A program made the position numbers and the translations under genes. From Trichosporon coremiiforme (Eukaryota; Basidiomycota; Tremellomycetes; Trichosporonales; Trichosporonaceae), in contig BCJJ01000021.1 in assembly GCA_039545355.1 (NCBI GenBank), positions 248,001 to 312,000 of the forward strand: DNA of 64,000 nt, read 5' to 3'. Under the pieces are notes generated by a model. It was not told the origin of the DNA and searched no databases. It was given only the letters and a program-made list of their open reading frames with translations. Within the stretch, counting starts at the first letter, position 1, and each line of letters begins with the position of its first letter. This document shows positions 55,101-64,000 of this stretch, piece after piece.

Positions 55101-57582
55101 GACAAGCAGTCCCTCGGCGCTTCTCTCGCCCACGCGCTCAAGAAGGGCAACCGCGGCAAGCATGTGCATATCTACGACAACAGTGTCATGTTCAAGGACC
55201 GTTCTCTGCTCGACGACCAGGAGTACCTCGATCTCGCGACCGGTCCGCCGACCTCGCACAAGATGGCTCCCCAGCACTCGAAGCGTGACCAGAAGCTCGA
55301 GAACATCTCCTTCGAGGACAAGACCAAGCTCGCCGGCCAGCACCCGCGTGTTCCCGACATCGACTTTGCGGCCCTGGCCAAGTCTAACGGATTGCTCGGC
55401 AAAGACGTCAAGTCGAAGAAATCCAAATCGACGTCGGGCAGCAAGCGCGACCCCTCGACGCCGACCAAGTCGTTCCGATCAGAGCGGACAGAGAAGAAGC
55501 CGACCACGCCGCCCAGCCCTTCGCACCCAACCGGCGCCTCCGCCCTGAAACATTCCCTGCTTAAGAGCCAAAGCCCCAAGTCGCCGGCCCTCACTGGCAA
55601 GCGCCAGGAGCCCAAGGGCGACCCCTCTGGAACGGACGTGGCCAACCTGACAGCTGACGAGCTCATACTCGCGCTGGAGCAGCACGATGCGAAGCGGGCC
55701 CAGACGTCCGTCACCCACTTCACACCCGAGGAGGAAGAGCACTACGTCAAGCGTCTCATCGCGCTGCGAAAGGAGCTGCAGAACGCCGTACAGGCTGGTA
55801 AATTCGTGCCTGCACGCATGCTGACGGTGCCACCTGGCTCGTCGCGGCAGCTCATCGTCGTTCTGACGCCGAACGGCTCGACGCGGCCGCATATCACGAC
55901 GCGTGCCAAGCGCGCCGAGTCGCGTATCTTCATCAAGCTCGTGGACTATGACAAGACGACGCTGAATGCCGTTGTCGGCGATAGCCATGACGTCAACGAG
56001 CTGCCGGTGCGTGACCTGGTGATCCGGTCGTCGTGCGTGCGTTCCGTGCTCGAGGTGCAGCAGTCAAGCATCAATTTTGGCACCTGTGAGCGCGGCGACA
56101 CCAAGTCTCGCACGATTGTCATCCACAACAAGAGCGACTGTGTGGGTGTATTCAGGATGCGGACCTCGGGATCAATCGCGTCCGGTAACCTGAAATTGGG
56201 CGTTGGCCGGTACGGAGTCATATCCGCGTTTGGGCGCAAGGAGGTTGCGTCATTCTCTTTCACTCCATCGCTCGTTGGCAACTACAACGAGACCATCACT
56301 GTCGAGAACGTCCTCGACTCGCACAACGACCAGAGCGTGCTCGTCAAGGCGACCGTGCGCAAGATGCCGACGTTCTCCCTCGACGTGACGAAACTGGACA
56401 TCGCCCCTAATGCGCCAGGCACGTGGCCCACCTGCGCCAGCTTTGTCGTGACTAACACGTCCAAGTCGGAACGCACACTCGTCATTGAGGCGTCCGAGGT
56501 CATGGACGCCGCGTTTGCCGAGGTCTCCCTGTCGCGCGATGAGAAGGACGCCGGCTCCGCCCTCTCCAAGGGCGAGGAAGAGGAGGTCGAAGGCCTGCTC
56601 CAGAAGCTGAAGATTGCCCGGCGCAAGAATAAGGCAGACAAGATTGCCAAGTACGAGAAGCGTCTCGGCGAGCTCGGCGTCGCCACCGCGACTCCGGCAG
56701 CGGAGGAGCCGACGCCCGAGGACGACATTCCCTCGGGCACAGTCACGCCTGCCAACGGCGAGGTTGTGTCTTCCCCCAGCATCACGGTTACGCTGCAGCC
56801 GAACAAGAAGGCCAAGATTCTCGTCAACCTTGTTGCACGCGATGCCGGCTCTGCGGCCTTCAACTCGACGATCAAGGTGTACGAGAAGAAGAACACCGAC
56901 GAGACTGTCACCATCGACGTCGCCGCTTCGCCGAATCCGACCGAGGCGCCTGCCCAAGCTCCCGCGACCACTTCAGAGGGTGAGTTGTACCCCTCGCGAA
57001 ACGCAAACTGACGATACAGATCCGCTCAACCTGGCGATCATGAAGCACTGCCTGGACCTGACTCTGCAATGCCCTGTGTCTCCGACCGCGTTCTGCGTCG
57101 GCTCGACGCTCTTCCTCCCCGCCTCATCGCCCTTCTACGAGCGACTGAAGGACCTGTTCCCGATCTTCAACGACCCGACGACGGGCAAGCCGGCCGGCCT
57201 GCTGCTTGCGGACGGCTATTCGCGCCAGATTCCAGGCAACACGCACGCCGAGGCGAACGCCTTGACCAACTTCCGCGAGCGCATGAACCAGCTCGAGGAG
57301 GAGGCGTCGCACCCTAACCTGCCGACGGCGGACGACGTGCTCGCCCAGAGCGAGTGCTTCGCGACGATGGAGCCGTGCTCGGTGCGCACGTCGGGCGGGC
57401 CGAGCTGCGCGCTTGAACTCGTCCGCGCCCATGTCCGCGCCGTCTTCCTCGGCGTCGAAGAACCGCCTGACTTTGTGCAGTGCGAGGGTGTCCGCATCCT
57501 CGAGCAGGGAGGCGTTGAGGTCCGTCGCGTTGTTGGGCTCGAGGACGAGTGTCTCAAGGCGGCGAGACGAGGGCGCTCGTAG
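52170..57582 (+). CDS. Giant MSP/ASH-repeat protein fused to a C-terminal cytidine-deaminase-like domain
   Basis: Two exons (52170-56979, 57020-57582) with one 40-nt intron; 5373 nt, 1790 aa. Residues 1-250 are Ser/Thr-rich. From ~340 on, six Ig-like MSP/ASH-type units recur, each with an L-x-F-G strand: LTVDFGSDTAVGVEV, MLDFGQIPDGVW, LIDFGEVTVGASKST, FLDFGSVVINSPTVR, SINFGTCERGDTKSR, and a last weaker one. A Lys/Glu/Ser-rich insertion lies near 950-1180. After the splice, about 185 residues form a deaminase-like domain: NTHAEANAL (His/Glu of the Zn site) and MEPCSVRTSGGPSC (the Cys pair), similar to Rib2/DRAP-type deaminases. Without splicing, a TGA inside the intron (57009-57011) ends the protein at 1613 aa, and an ATG at 57040 could start the deaminase alone (180 aa). 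Role unknown; ASH repeats often scaffold cytoskeletal or membrane sites. Confidence 0.75.
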
Positions 57583-59208
57583 AGGTCTCCGAGCGCGAAC
57601 ACGGCCGCGAGCCGTCGCCGCAGCTAGAAACACATACCCCGCAATGTTAATCCCACCGCACCACAACCACCATCACAGGCCGCAGGGCTGCCGAACACCC
57701 TACGTTTCCCCCTTTATCCTCCCCCTATAGTTTTCCCCCCTCATTGTCATCTTTGTCTGTATGCATGCTACACTTGAAGCGCAGAACAATGGGGGTTGCG
57801 TCACGTCACGCGAGTGGCTGCGAGCGTCGACGCCTGTATGGCCGGGCTGGCTGGCTGGCTGGCTGGCACACTCTTGGCGGAAATAGGGGGAAGATCAGAA
57901 TTAAGCGGGTACCGAATGGGAGAAAAGCGAAAAATCGGTTGGCGAATATTGAAGATGATTAGAAGGGAGCTAATGAGAGCTATTCACATGATGATTGCAC
58001 GAAGCGGGGATTAGATGTGGGAATAGCGGAACCAAAGGCGCTGCACGCGGCTACCTGGCGGAGTATGTGCTGAGAGCGACACAGGGTTGGGTGGTCAGGG
58101 TGCGTTCCAGTGCCAGATTGCCAGTGGTCGTTGAGCGCGAGACCCGCCGTTGGCTTGCCCTGTCCTGTCTGCCTCGCCTCGCTGCCCTCGCTCGCCGTCG
58201 GATGGCCCCGTCCCTTCTCTCGACCACACGTCCAGCATCCATCTCGATCTCATCGAGTTGAGTTCCATCGACATCATCCCACCTCGCCCTCCCTGCCTCG
58301 CCTGCCTCTGCTCCCAGAAGCAATCGCAGCAGGGCTCGTCAAAAGGGGCTTTCACCTCTAGCACTGCAACACACCCCCAACGGCACACCTGTCGTCGTCC
58401 GTGCGCCAGACTGCCAGCGCGCCCTCCAGCCCAATTCACCTGACCTGACCTCCCCCGGTAGGCCGCAGCCTCCACGACGCTCGCTACCTTGACTGTTCTC
58501 CCAGCGACAGTCTAGACAGTCTAGCGACCGACATCACCAACACACCCGACAGTCCCGTTCCCGGCATTGTCATCGCGCGCCCATCCAGCGCATGCTGCAC
58601 TAGCTGCACATCAACCAGCTAGCACACCGCGCGAACAGGGCACAAGATCCCGACCCCGCGCAACTCACTCCGTCTCATCGTGAGTACTGCTTCCTTCCTG
58701 CCTTCTCCGCCCCCCCGCCCCCTACCCCCACCCCGCCGAGGAGACGTGTTCAGACAATGGATACTTCCCAGGGGTGCATCGCGTGCTGCGCACCGCGACG
58801 CTGCAGTGATGTGCGGCCGCATTCCCACTATGTTCCTTATGCCGTCACATTGTGACATGAATCTACACCGAGCTGCGGCGCGCAGCAACGTGAGCGACGG
58901 CGAGAGCGGAGGCGTAAGATACGCAAGGCAGACACGGCGGCGTTGGGCATTCTGTTGCAACCGCCGTCCACATCATGCCTTATCGCGTTTCTATCTCGCC
59001 GCTGGCACACGCACCGCATCATTTGATGGCGGAGCCAAGGGCCATGCGGACTACGCGCTGCGCCCCTCACCGTTCCCTCCGCTCACCGACCCACGCACAT
59101 TGTCCTCGTCGATGGGGCCCGTGCCCGCCCTCTGACTGCAACTCACATCTCAAGCTTGTTCGCCGTTACTGACTAGCAGATCTCGCGGCGTGACCTGACC
59201 AGCCCAAC
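57583..59208. other. Region between the ASH-deaminase gene and ataxin-2
   Basis: Holds the 3' UTR of the left gene and a long, pyrimidine-rich upstream region of the right gene (notably 58140-58600). A plus-strand frame at 58680-59135 has no recognisable feature. I looked here for exons that would supply an Lsm domain to the ataxin-2 homologue and saw none. Confidence 0.4.
57844..57868. repeat. GGCT tetranucleotide repeat
   Basis: About six consecutive GGCT units in non-coding DNA 3' of the deaminase exon. Confidence 0.85.
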
Positions 59209-62003
59209 ATGACTTCGATGCGCGGGCGTGGCCGCGGCGCACGCGGCGGCCCGACTCAGTCGTTCGAGAGGTGAGTCTGGGAAGCAACGAGTGTCTCGGA
59301 CGGAAAGATGGTTCCCCACTGCTGCGCCCCTCGGGCGTCCGCTAGGTCGCTCCGCCCAGCACCGGCGCACTCGCTCCGCCGCTTGCTCGCTCCCCTCGCA
59401 TCACGTGCATCGCTAACATTCAGACGTCCGTGGCGCGGAGGCGGGCCTCCGGGCTCGGCAGGCTATCGGAACACTGCGAACGCATCGCCGCGCACCACCG
59501 AGTACGTATCAGCCAGGGCTATCGTGCACAGAGCTTAATGACTGACACGCTGCAGGGCCAAGCTGGAAGACAAGGGCGGAAAGGGTGAGGCAGAATACGC
59601 GACGACGCCACCGCGGCACCTGGTCCCACAGTGCATTATTCGCTGACAACAGGCTTCCAAACTGACGCGGACATCTCGGCGTCGAGCCGTGCCGGCGAGC
59701 GCGAGCTGAAGCCGTGGGTGCCTGACGAGCCCGAGTCGAAGGGCGGCGCGGCCACTAACGGTGGTGCGCGTGGCGACATTATTACGTTCGGCGGGCCTGT
59801 CAGCAACATTCCCTGGGACCAGTTCGAGACGAACACGCGGCTGTTCGGCGCCAAGACGGACTACGACGAGGAGCTGTACACGACCAAGCTCGACCGGTCG
59901 AGCCCCGGCTACAAGAAGCGCGAGCGCGAGGCCGACCGCCTCGCGAACGAGATCTTATCCAAATCCTCGTCCAACTCGCACATTGCCGAGGAGCGCGGGC
60001 AGGCCGTTGCCGGAGACACAAAGGACGAGGAAGAGAAGTACTCGGGCGTCGTGCGTAACCCCAACGCGTACGTGCCTCCTGGCGCGCGAAAGGCGACCAA
60101 TGGAGGTCTCCCTGTGCGCAAGGACGGCACGACTCCTCCTCCCGCGCCCAAGGAAGCACCTGCTGCCGCCTCGGCCCCCAAACCCACGGCTGCTGCGCCT
60201 GCTGAAAAGGCGACGACGACCGACGTTCCCCTTCCTCCCATGCCCAAGGGTAACGGACCTGCGACTTCCAACACCAAACTCCCCACTCCCCAGAGCTCCA
60301 CCCCTCCCCCCGCCACCGCCAGCAACAACGGCCCGCGCCTGTCCGCCGATCCCGTGATCGACCCGGCCATCGCCTCGTCTTCGCTCGGTCCCGGTCCTGC
60401 CACCTCGATGGCCCGCAGCACCAGCTCGATCCCTCAAGGTCAGACCCAGACGCAAGCGACGAACGGCGGCACGTCGCCCGGCGGATCGAGCGCGATCCAC
60501 GCGCCCGCCCCGATCGGCGCCGTCGTCGACCAGGCGCGCCAGTTTGTCGAGTCTGAGCGCGAGCGGGTCACTGCGCGCAAGCAGTCGATGGCCAAGAACG
60601 AGCGCGCCCACGTCCTCGCTGAGTTCAAGTCGTGGCAGGCCAAATTCAAGGTGCCCTTGCCCATTCCCAAGGATATTCTGCCCATCCTGACCAAGGATGA
60701 GCAGAAGCAGAAGGAGATAGAGGAGCAGGCGGCCAAGGCGCTGAAGGACGCCGAGGAGAACAAGAAGCACGCAGCAGTTGCGGCCAAGTCGCCGCTTGCA
60801 AAGCCGAACCCCCTCTCCCCGAACCTGAACCTGCCCAAGCCGCCTGTCCATGCCCAGCAGCCCAAGAAGATCGTCATGAAGATCCCGGAGATCCCGCCCT
60901 TCCGCAAGAAAGTCCCGCCCGCTGTGCCCGTGCCGGAGACTGCGAGCCAGAACATTGCCGTCACGAGCCCGACGCCGTCGAACGCGTCCGTCACTTCCGG
61001 CCACGCCAAGCTGAACCCGAACGCGTCGTCGTTCGTGTTCAAGCCGAACCCGTCCGCCGCCGCGTTCAAGCCCGCCGACGTCACTTCCCCGAAGGCTGCG
61101 CCCACGAAGCTCAGCGGTCCTCCTTCTGTCGGAGGTCCCTCGACTTCACCCGCCCCTCCTCCCTCGGTCTCGCCTGGTCCCACCGCCAACTCGGGCGCCC
61201 CCGCGACGCCCAAGAATCCGTTCTACAAGGACGGTCCGCCCAAGAGGATAGTCGTGAACCCCCGCGACGACTTCAACCCGTTCAAGCACGGCCAGGTGCC
61301 GGCTGCGTCGAGCGTCACGCCGCAGTGGCCCTACACGGGCCGCCGGTCGAGCGTCGCGTACTCGCAGCCGATGCACCCGATGGCGATGCAGAACTACGAC
61401 GGTAGTACGGGCGGCGGAGCCGGCAGCGGTGACGACCCTTCGTCGCCGCACGCCGGCCCGCCCCCGATGCTGCAGGGCGGCATCCCGCCCAACCTGCTCC
61501 CGTTCTACCGGTACCAGCCGAACGTCAACGTGCCGCCGCAGATGCAGGGTGCGATGATGGGCCAGATGTTCCCCGGTCCCGGCGGATTCGTGCCTCCGCA
61601 GATGCAGGGCAGCCCGCACATGCAGCAGGGTCCGCAACATGGTCCGAACGGAAGTGAGTCCCCTTCATCTTCTCAGCTAACGCCAGTGCCGATGTACTTT
61701 GCGAACGGCATGCCGCCCAACGCACAGTTCATCCCGCCCCAGATGCACTTCCACCCGAACGGGCCTGGACGGCCGGGACCCCAGGGCCCCATGTTCTACG
61801 GGCAGCAGATGGGACAGATGGGCCACCAGCAGCACGGGCAGCACCAGCACCACCAGGCGCCGCAGATGCAGTCGCAGATGAGCCAGATGTCGCAGATGAG
61901 CTACGGCGGCCAGCCGACCCCGCCCCAGCCACACTTCCAGCAACTCCCTAACCCGCCTGTGCCTCCCGGCGTGCCTGGGTTCGACGGCAGCCCGGCGCAG
62001 TAG
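59209..62003 (+). CDS. PBP1: Ataxin-2 / Pbp1 homologue (LsmAD and PAM2), apparently without Lsm domain
   Basis: A poly(A)-binding-protein partner involved in stress granules, mRNA stability and TORC1 control in fungi. Five exons (59209-59270, 59424-59501, 59556-59584, 59653-61653, 61687-62003) sum to 2487 nt, 828 aa. The start MTSMRGRGRGARGGPTQSF is RG-rich. GFQTDADIS begins the linker that normally follows the Lsm fold, then WDQFETNTRLFGAKTDYDEE and YKKREREADRLANEI form the LsmAD domain (~residues 105-155). Long Pro/Ala disorder follows. LNPNASSFVF near residue 509 is the PAM2 motif for binding Pab1 MLLE. The end is Met/Gln/Pro-rich (prion-like). Between the RG start and the LsmAD there are only ~85 residues and no Lsm (Sm1/Sm2) motif. 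The 33-nt last intron is in frame, so retention adds 11 residues harmlessly. Confidence 0.88.
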
Positions 62004-62521
62004 CATAGCCCCGTGCTGTACGCGGAGAGCCTGGGGTTGGAGAGGAGGGGGAGTGGGAGTCTCTGCTAGCCGCGACGGCTGGCCCGAAGCGCAGCAGCGC
62101 GGAGGGCCGGGCGGAGCGGCGTAGCAGAGACTCATGTTGGTGGTAGTACGGCGCGGAGGTCGGAGCCAGCGACCGCCGATGTGGTAGTGTAACGGCGGAC
62201 GGCGCGAGCTCACGCAGGCACTACCCGTCGAGTTGTGAAGCGAGGCACTGGGTGCGCCCTGATGACAGGACGCAAGACGCAGAAGCGGAAGCACATGGTA
62301 TTTGCATAAGCGATCAAGGTGTAGGTGCAGGTAAAACTGTAGAGGCATGCATCAATAGCCGACGCGCAGGACGAGGGCTGCCGGCCCGAGACCGAGCAAT
62401 ATCACGAGGCCGAGGCCGCAGACTGACGGACGAAACGTGATGTTCACTGATAATAGCTACAGTCAGACAAAGCTGCACCAGGGTTGCACAAACGGTGGAT
62501 GCGAGATAGTTACATGATAAT
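62004..62521. other. Convergent 3' region between ataxin-2 and TBCC
   Basis: Contains both 3' UTRs. An inverted pair (AGTCTCTGCTAGCCGCG at 62058-62074 against a near-complement around 62116-62131) could form a hairpin of terminator or UTR type. No gene seen. Confidence 0.45.
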
Positions 62522-63621
62522 CTATGAGGGTATAGAAGCGAGGGCGGCCTCGACGCTGCCCGTCTCTGCGCTCGTCCTCAGCGCGTCCGTGACGCTCTCC
62601 TGCTCACTTGGCGTGAGAGTGCGCCAATTCATACTATCTCCAGTCGGAGAATCGAAGTCTTGGACTTCGTTCCACCGTCCCTGCCCCAGTATTGCATTCC
62701 CCCCCCCATTCCCTCCCTCTCCGTCTACTCCTCCTTCTAACGGCGGGCAGGGCATAGTAAAGATAGACCGACATCCCTCAATCACAGGGAAACTCTGAGT
62801 ACGAAGTACAAGCAACGCGGAGGAGCTGTCGTGGAGGCGGAACTGCGCGCAGTTCGGGACAGACAGGACGCAAGTGCTCAAGCGATGCGCGAGTACGCCC
62901 ACCGGAGAAGAGGGGAGGAGAAGGAGACACTGGGACAGGCGGTCGAGATGGAGGTTTCGCAGGGGACAGCATCGGAGGTCGACGAAACAGCGGTCCAGCC
63001 CCGAGAGCGTCAACGTGATGTCCTTCTCTGACCCTGACAGTGGTGGTGAGATATCCGCCGCGGTCAGAGTTACACTGCTCGTGTCCGAGAGCGTATAACC
63101 CTCGTCCTTCTTGCCCTCTCCTGCCCTCTCCGCCGTCGTGCTCGGCCCCACACCGGCCGTTCCCTCGGCCGAGGCAGTGCTCGCGGGAGTGGAGGGTCGG
63201 GATGCATTCGGCGTCCGCTTGAAAGCGAATCTGGCCTTGGGTTTACTAGCCCGACTCGCGTCCATACGCGCTTCGAGATCGCGGATCTCGCGCTCGTACT
63301 TCTTCTGGTCGTACGGTGGTAATTGTGTGTGCGCTGATATGAAAGCTTGCCGGAGCGTGAGCAGGGACTGGGCGGCTGATGCGGGCGACTGGGAGGTGAT
63401 GGCGGCCACGACGTCTAGTGGTTAGCTAGCCTGAAAAGCAACGCTGGTAGCTTGGAAAGTGACTGGGGAATTGGTTGAGTTGGCAGAGGAAGGCGACGCA
63501 GGCAGTGAGGGGAACGGGGATGTGGAACGGGAACGGGTGAGAGAGGGGACAGAAGGGACGAACCTGCCTTTAGCCGCGCAAACTCGGCTTGGAACTCGGC
63601 ACTGATTGAAGTCGAGGTCAT
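62522..63621 (-). CDS. Tubulin-folding cofactor C (TBCC)
   Basis: Acts with cofactors D and E as a GTPase activator for beta-tubulin during tubulin heterodimer assembly. Two exons (63564-63621, 62522-63414) with a 149-nt intron using a GTTCGT donor; 951 nt, 316 aa. The N-terminal helical domain starts MTSTSISAEFQAEFARLKA-DVVAAITSQ and includes QLPPYDQKKYEREIRDLEAR. A Ser/Thr-rich linker is followed by the beta-helical C-CAP/TBCC domain at ~150-235: DRCFVDLR, LHLDRLSQCLLLLPSSPVGV and CAQFRLHDSSSALLVL. QFRLH corresponds to the conserved Q-x-R-x-H loop whose Arg is the catalytic finger. The ATG at 63621 lies in a small first exon that a plain ORF scan would miss. Confidence 0.88.
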
Positions 63622-63936
63622 TCTTGTCACTGCTGAGAGGGAGGGAGCGAGGAAGGCGAAACGACAGGAGATAATCGAAGATGTGGTCAGGCCTCCACCG
63701 AGCTTTGGCAGAGTGTGGAGCCCCACTCGTCGGAAACACGTTCACACCTACTCGTTACTCAACCTTCCTCCTCTCTTCCGTTCATCCATGCACGCTTCTG
63801 AACAGCGTAGTTTCTTCTCACCTGAATTCGTGTCGTGGGCACCCGAGTACGGCTACCTCGATGGTCGACTTCTCACGCGCACTCGCCCCCGCGCCGCCGC
63901 AGTCGCGGTCCTGCGGGCGCACCAGCTCTCGTGACC
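63622..63936. other. Region between TBCC and the right-edge tRNA
   Basis: TBCC promoter and tRNA 5' flank. A short open frame at 63683-63934 is unsupported. Confidence 0.4.
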
Positions 63937-64000
63937 TCTTCGCTAGTATATCGGTTAGTATAATCGCCTCTCAAGCGAGAGCCTGGCCTCTTCCTCCTGG
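63937..64000 (+). tRNA. tRNA-Glu (anticodon CTC), 5' part, cut by the window edge
   Basis: The first 37 nt (63937-63973) are identical to the 5' exon of the tRNA at 41691-41799: acceptor strand TCTTCGC, the same D arm, and anticodon loop CTCTCA. From 63974 an intron begins (AGCGAGAGCC...) that differs slightly from the other copy. The 3' exon lies outside the window. A second, oppositely oriented copy of the same isoacceptor. Confidence 0.85.

Overview
The window is nuclear DNA of a GC-rich, intron-rich fungus, most likely a basidiomycete yeast of the Tremellomycetes, order Trichosporonales. Three things point there: very short spliceosomal introns (many 32-40 nt) with GTGAGT-type donors and a CTGAC or CTAAC branch site just upstream of the acceptor; the gene content (an Upa2-like multi-PAM2 protein, cornichon, L-arabinitol dehydrogenase); and an F-box-like N-terminal motif seen in five places. 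The order is an inference from general knowledge, not a database match. Most exon models below were checked by hand: the exon sums are divisible by three and the junctions rebuild family motifs.

Layout. 1-3.5 kb: end of an unknown gene, then an array of F-box-like copies (one intact, three broken). 3.5-8.4 kb (minus): flavocytochrome b2 (L-lactate dehydrogenase) and a ferric reductase with an apparent 8-nt microexon. 8.4-13.6 kb: poorly resolved, with one uncertain minus-strand gene and a 2.3-kb tract packed with minus-strand intron signals, then microsatellite and minisatellite DNA. 13.6-19.3 kb (minus): cytochrome-b5/acyl-CoA dehydrogenase fusion and an MFS transporter. 20.2-22.3 kb (plus): secreted sulfatase. 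22.7-28.9 kb (minus): a 2016-aa protein with four PAM2-like motifs and a C-terminal coiled coil. 31.3-36.4 kb (plus): two large low-complexity proteins, the second ending inside a Tc1/mariner inverted repeat. 37-41.4 kb (minus): peroxisomal acyl-CoA ligase, AIF/FSP1-like oxidoreductase, an MFS remnant and a broken Tc1/mariner transposase. 41.7 kb: intron-containing tRNA-Glu(CTC). 42.2-49.5 kb: FIS1, L-arabinitol dehydrogenase, NOP16, an RRM-like protein and cornichon/ERV14. 52.2-57.6 kb (plus): a 1790-aa protein of MSP/ASH-like repeats spliced to a cytidine-deaminase-like domain. 59.2-62.0 kb (plus): an ataxin-2/Pbp1 homologue lacking a recognisable Lsm domain. 62.5-63.6 kb (minus): tubulin cofactor C. 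The right edge starts a second intron-containing tRNA-Glu(CTC).

The genes are individually transcribed, not an operon or an obvious metabolic cluster. Two of them (the Upa2-like protein and ataxin-2) share PAM2 motifs and should both bind the MLLE domain of poly(A)-binding protein. Lactate, fatty-acid, pentitol and sulfate-ester functions reflect general carbon and sulfur use. The points I consider most unusual are the transposon inverted repeat that now encodes the C terminus of a host gene, the ASH-deaminase fusion controlled by one 40-nt intron that carries the upstream stop codon, the Lsm-less ataxin-2, the PAM2-core tandem array, and the micro-exon tract at 10.7-13.0 kb.
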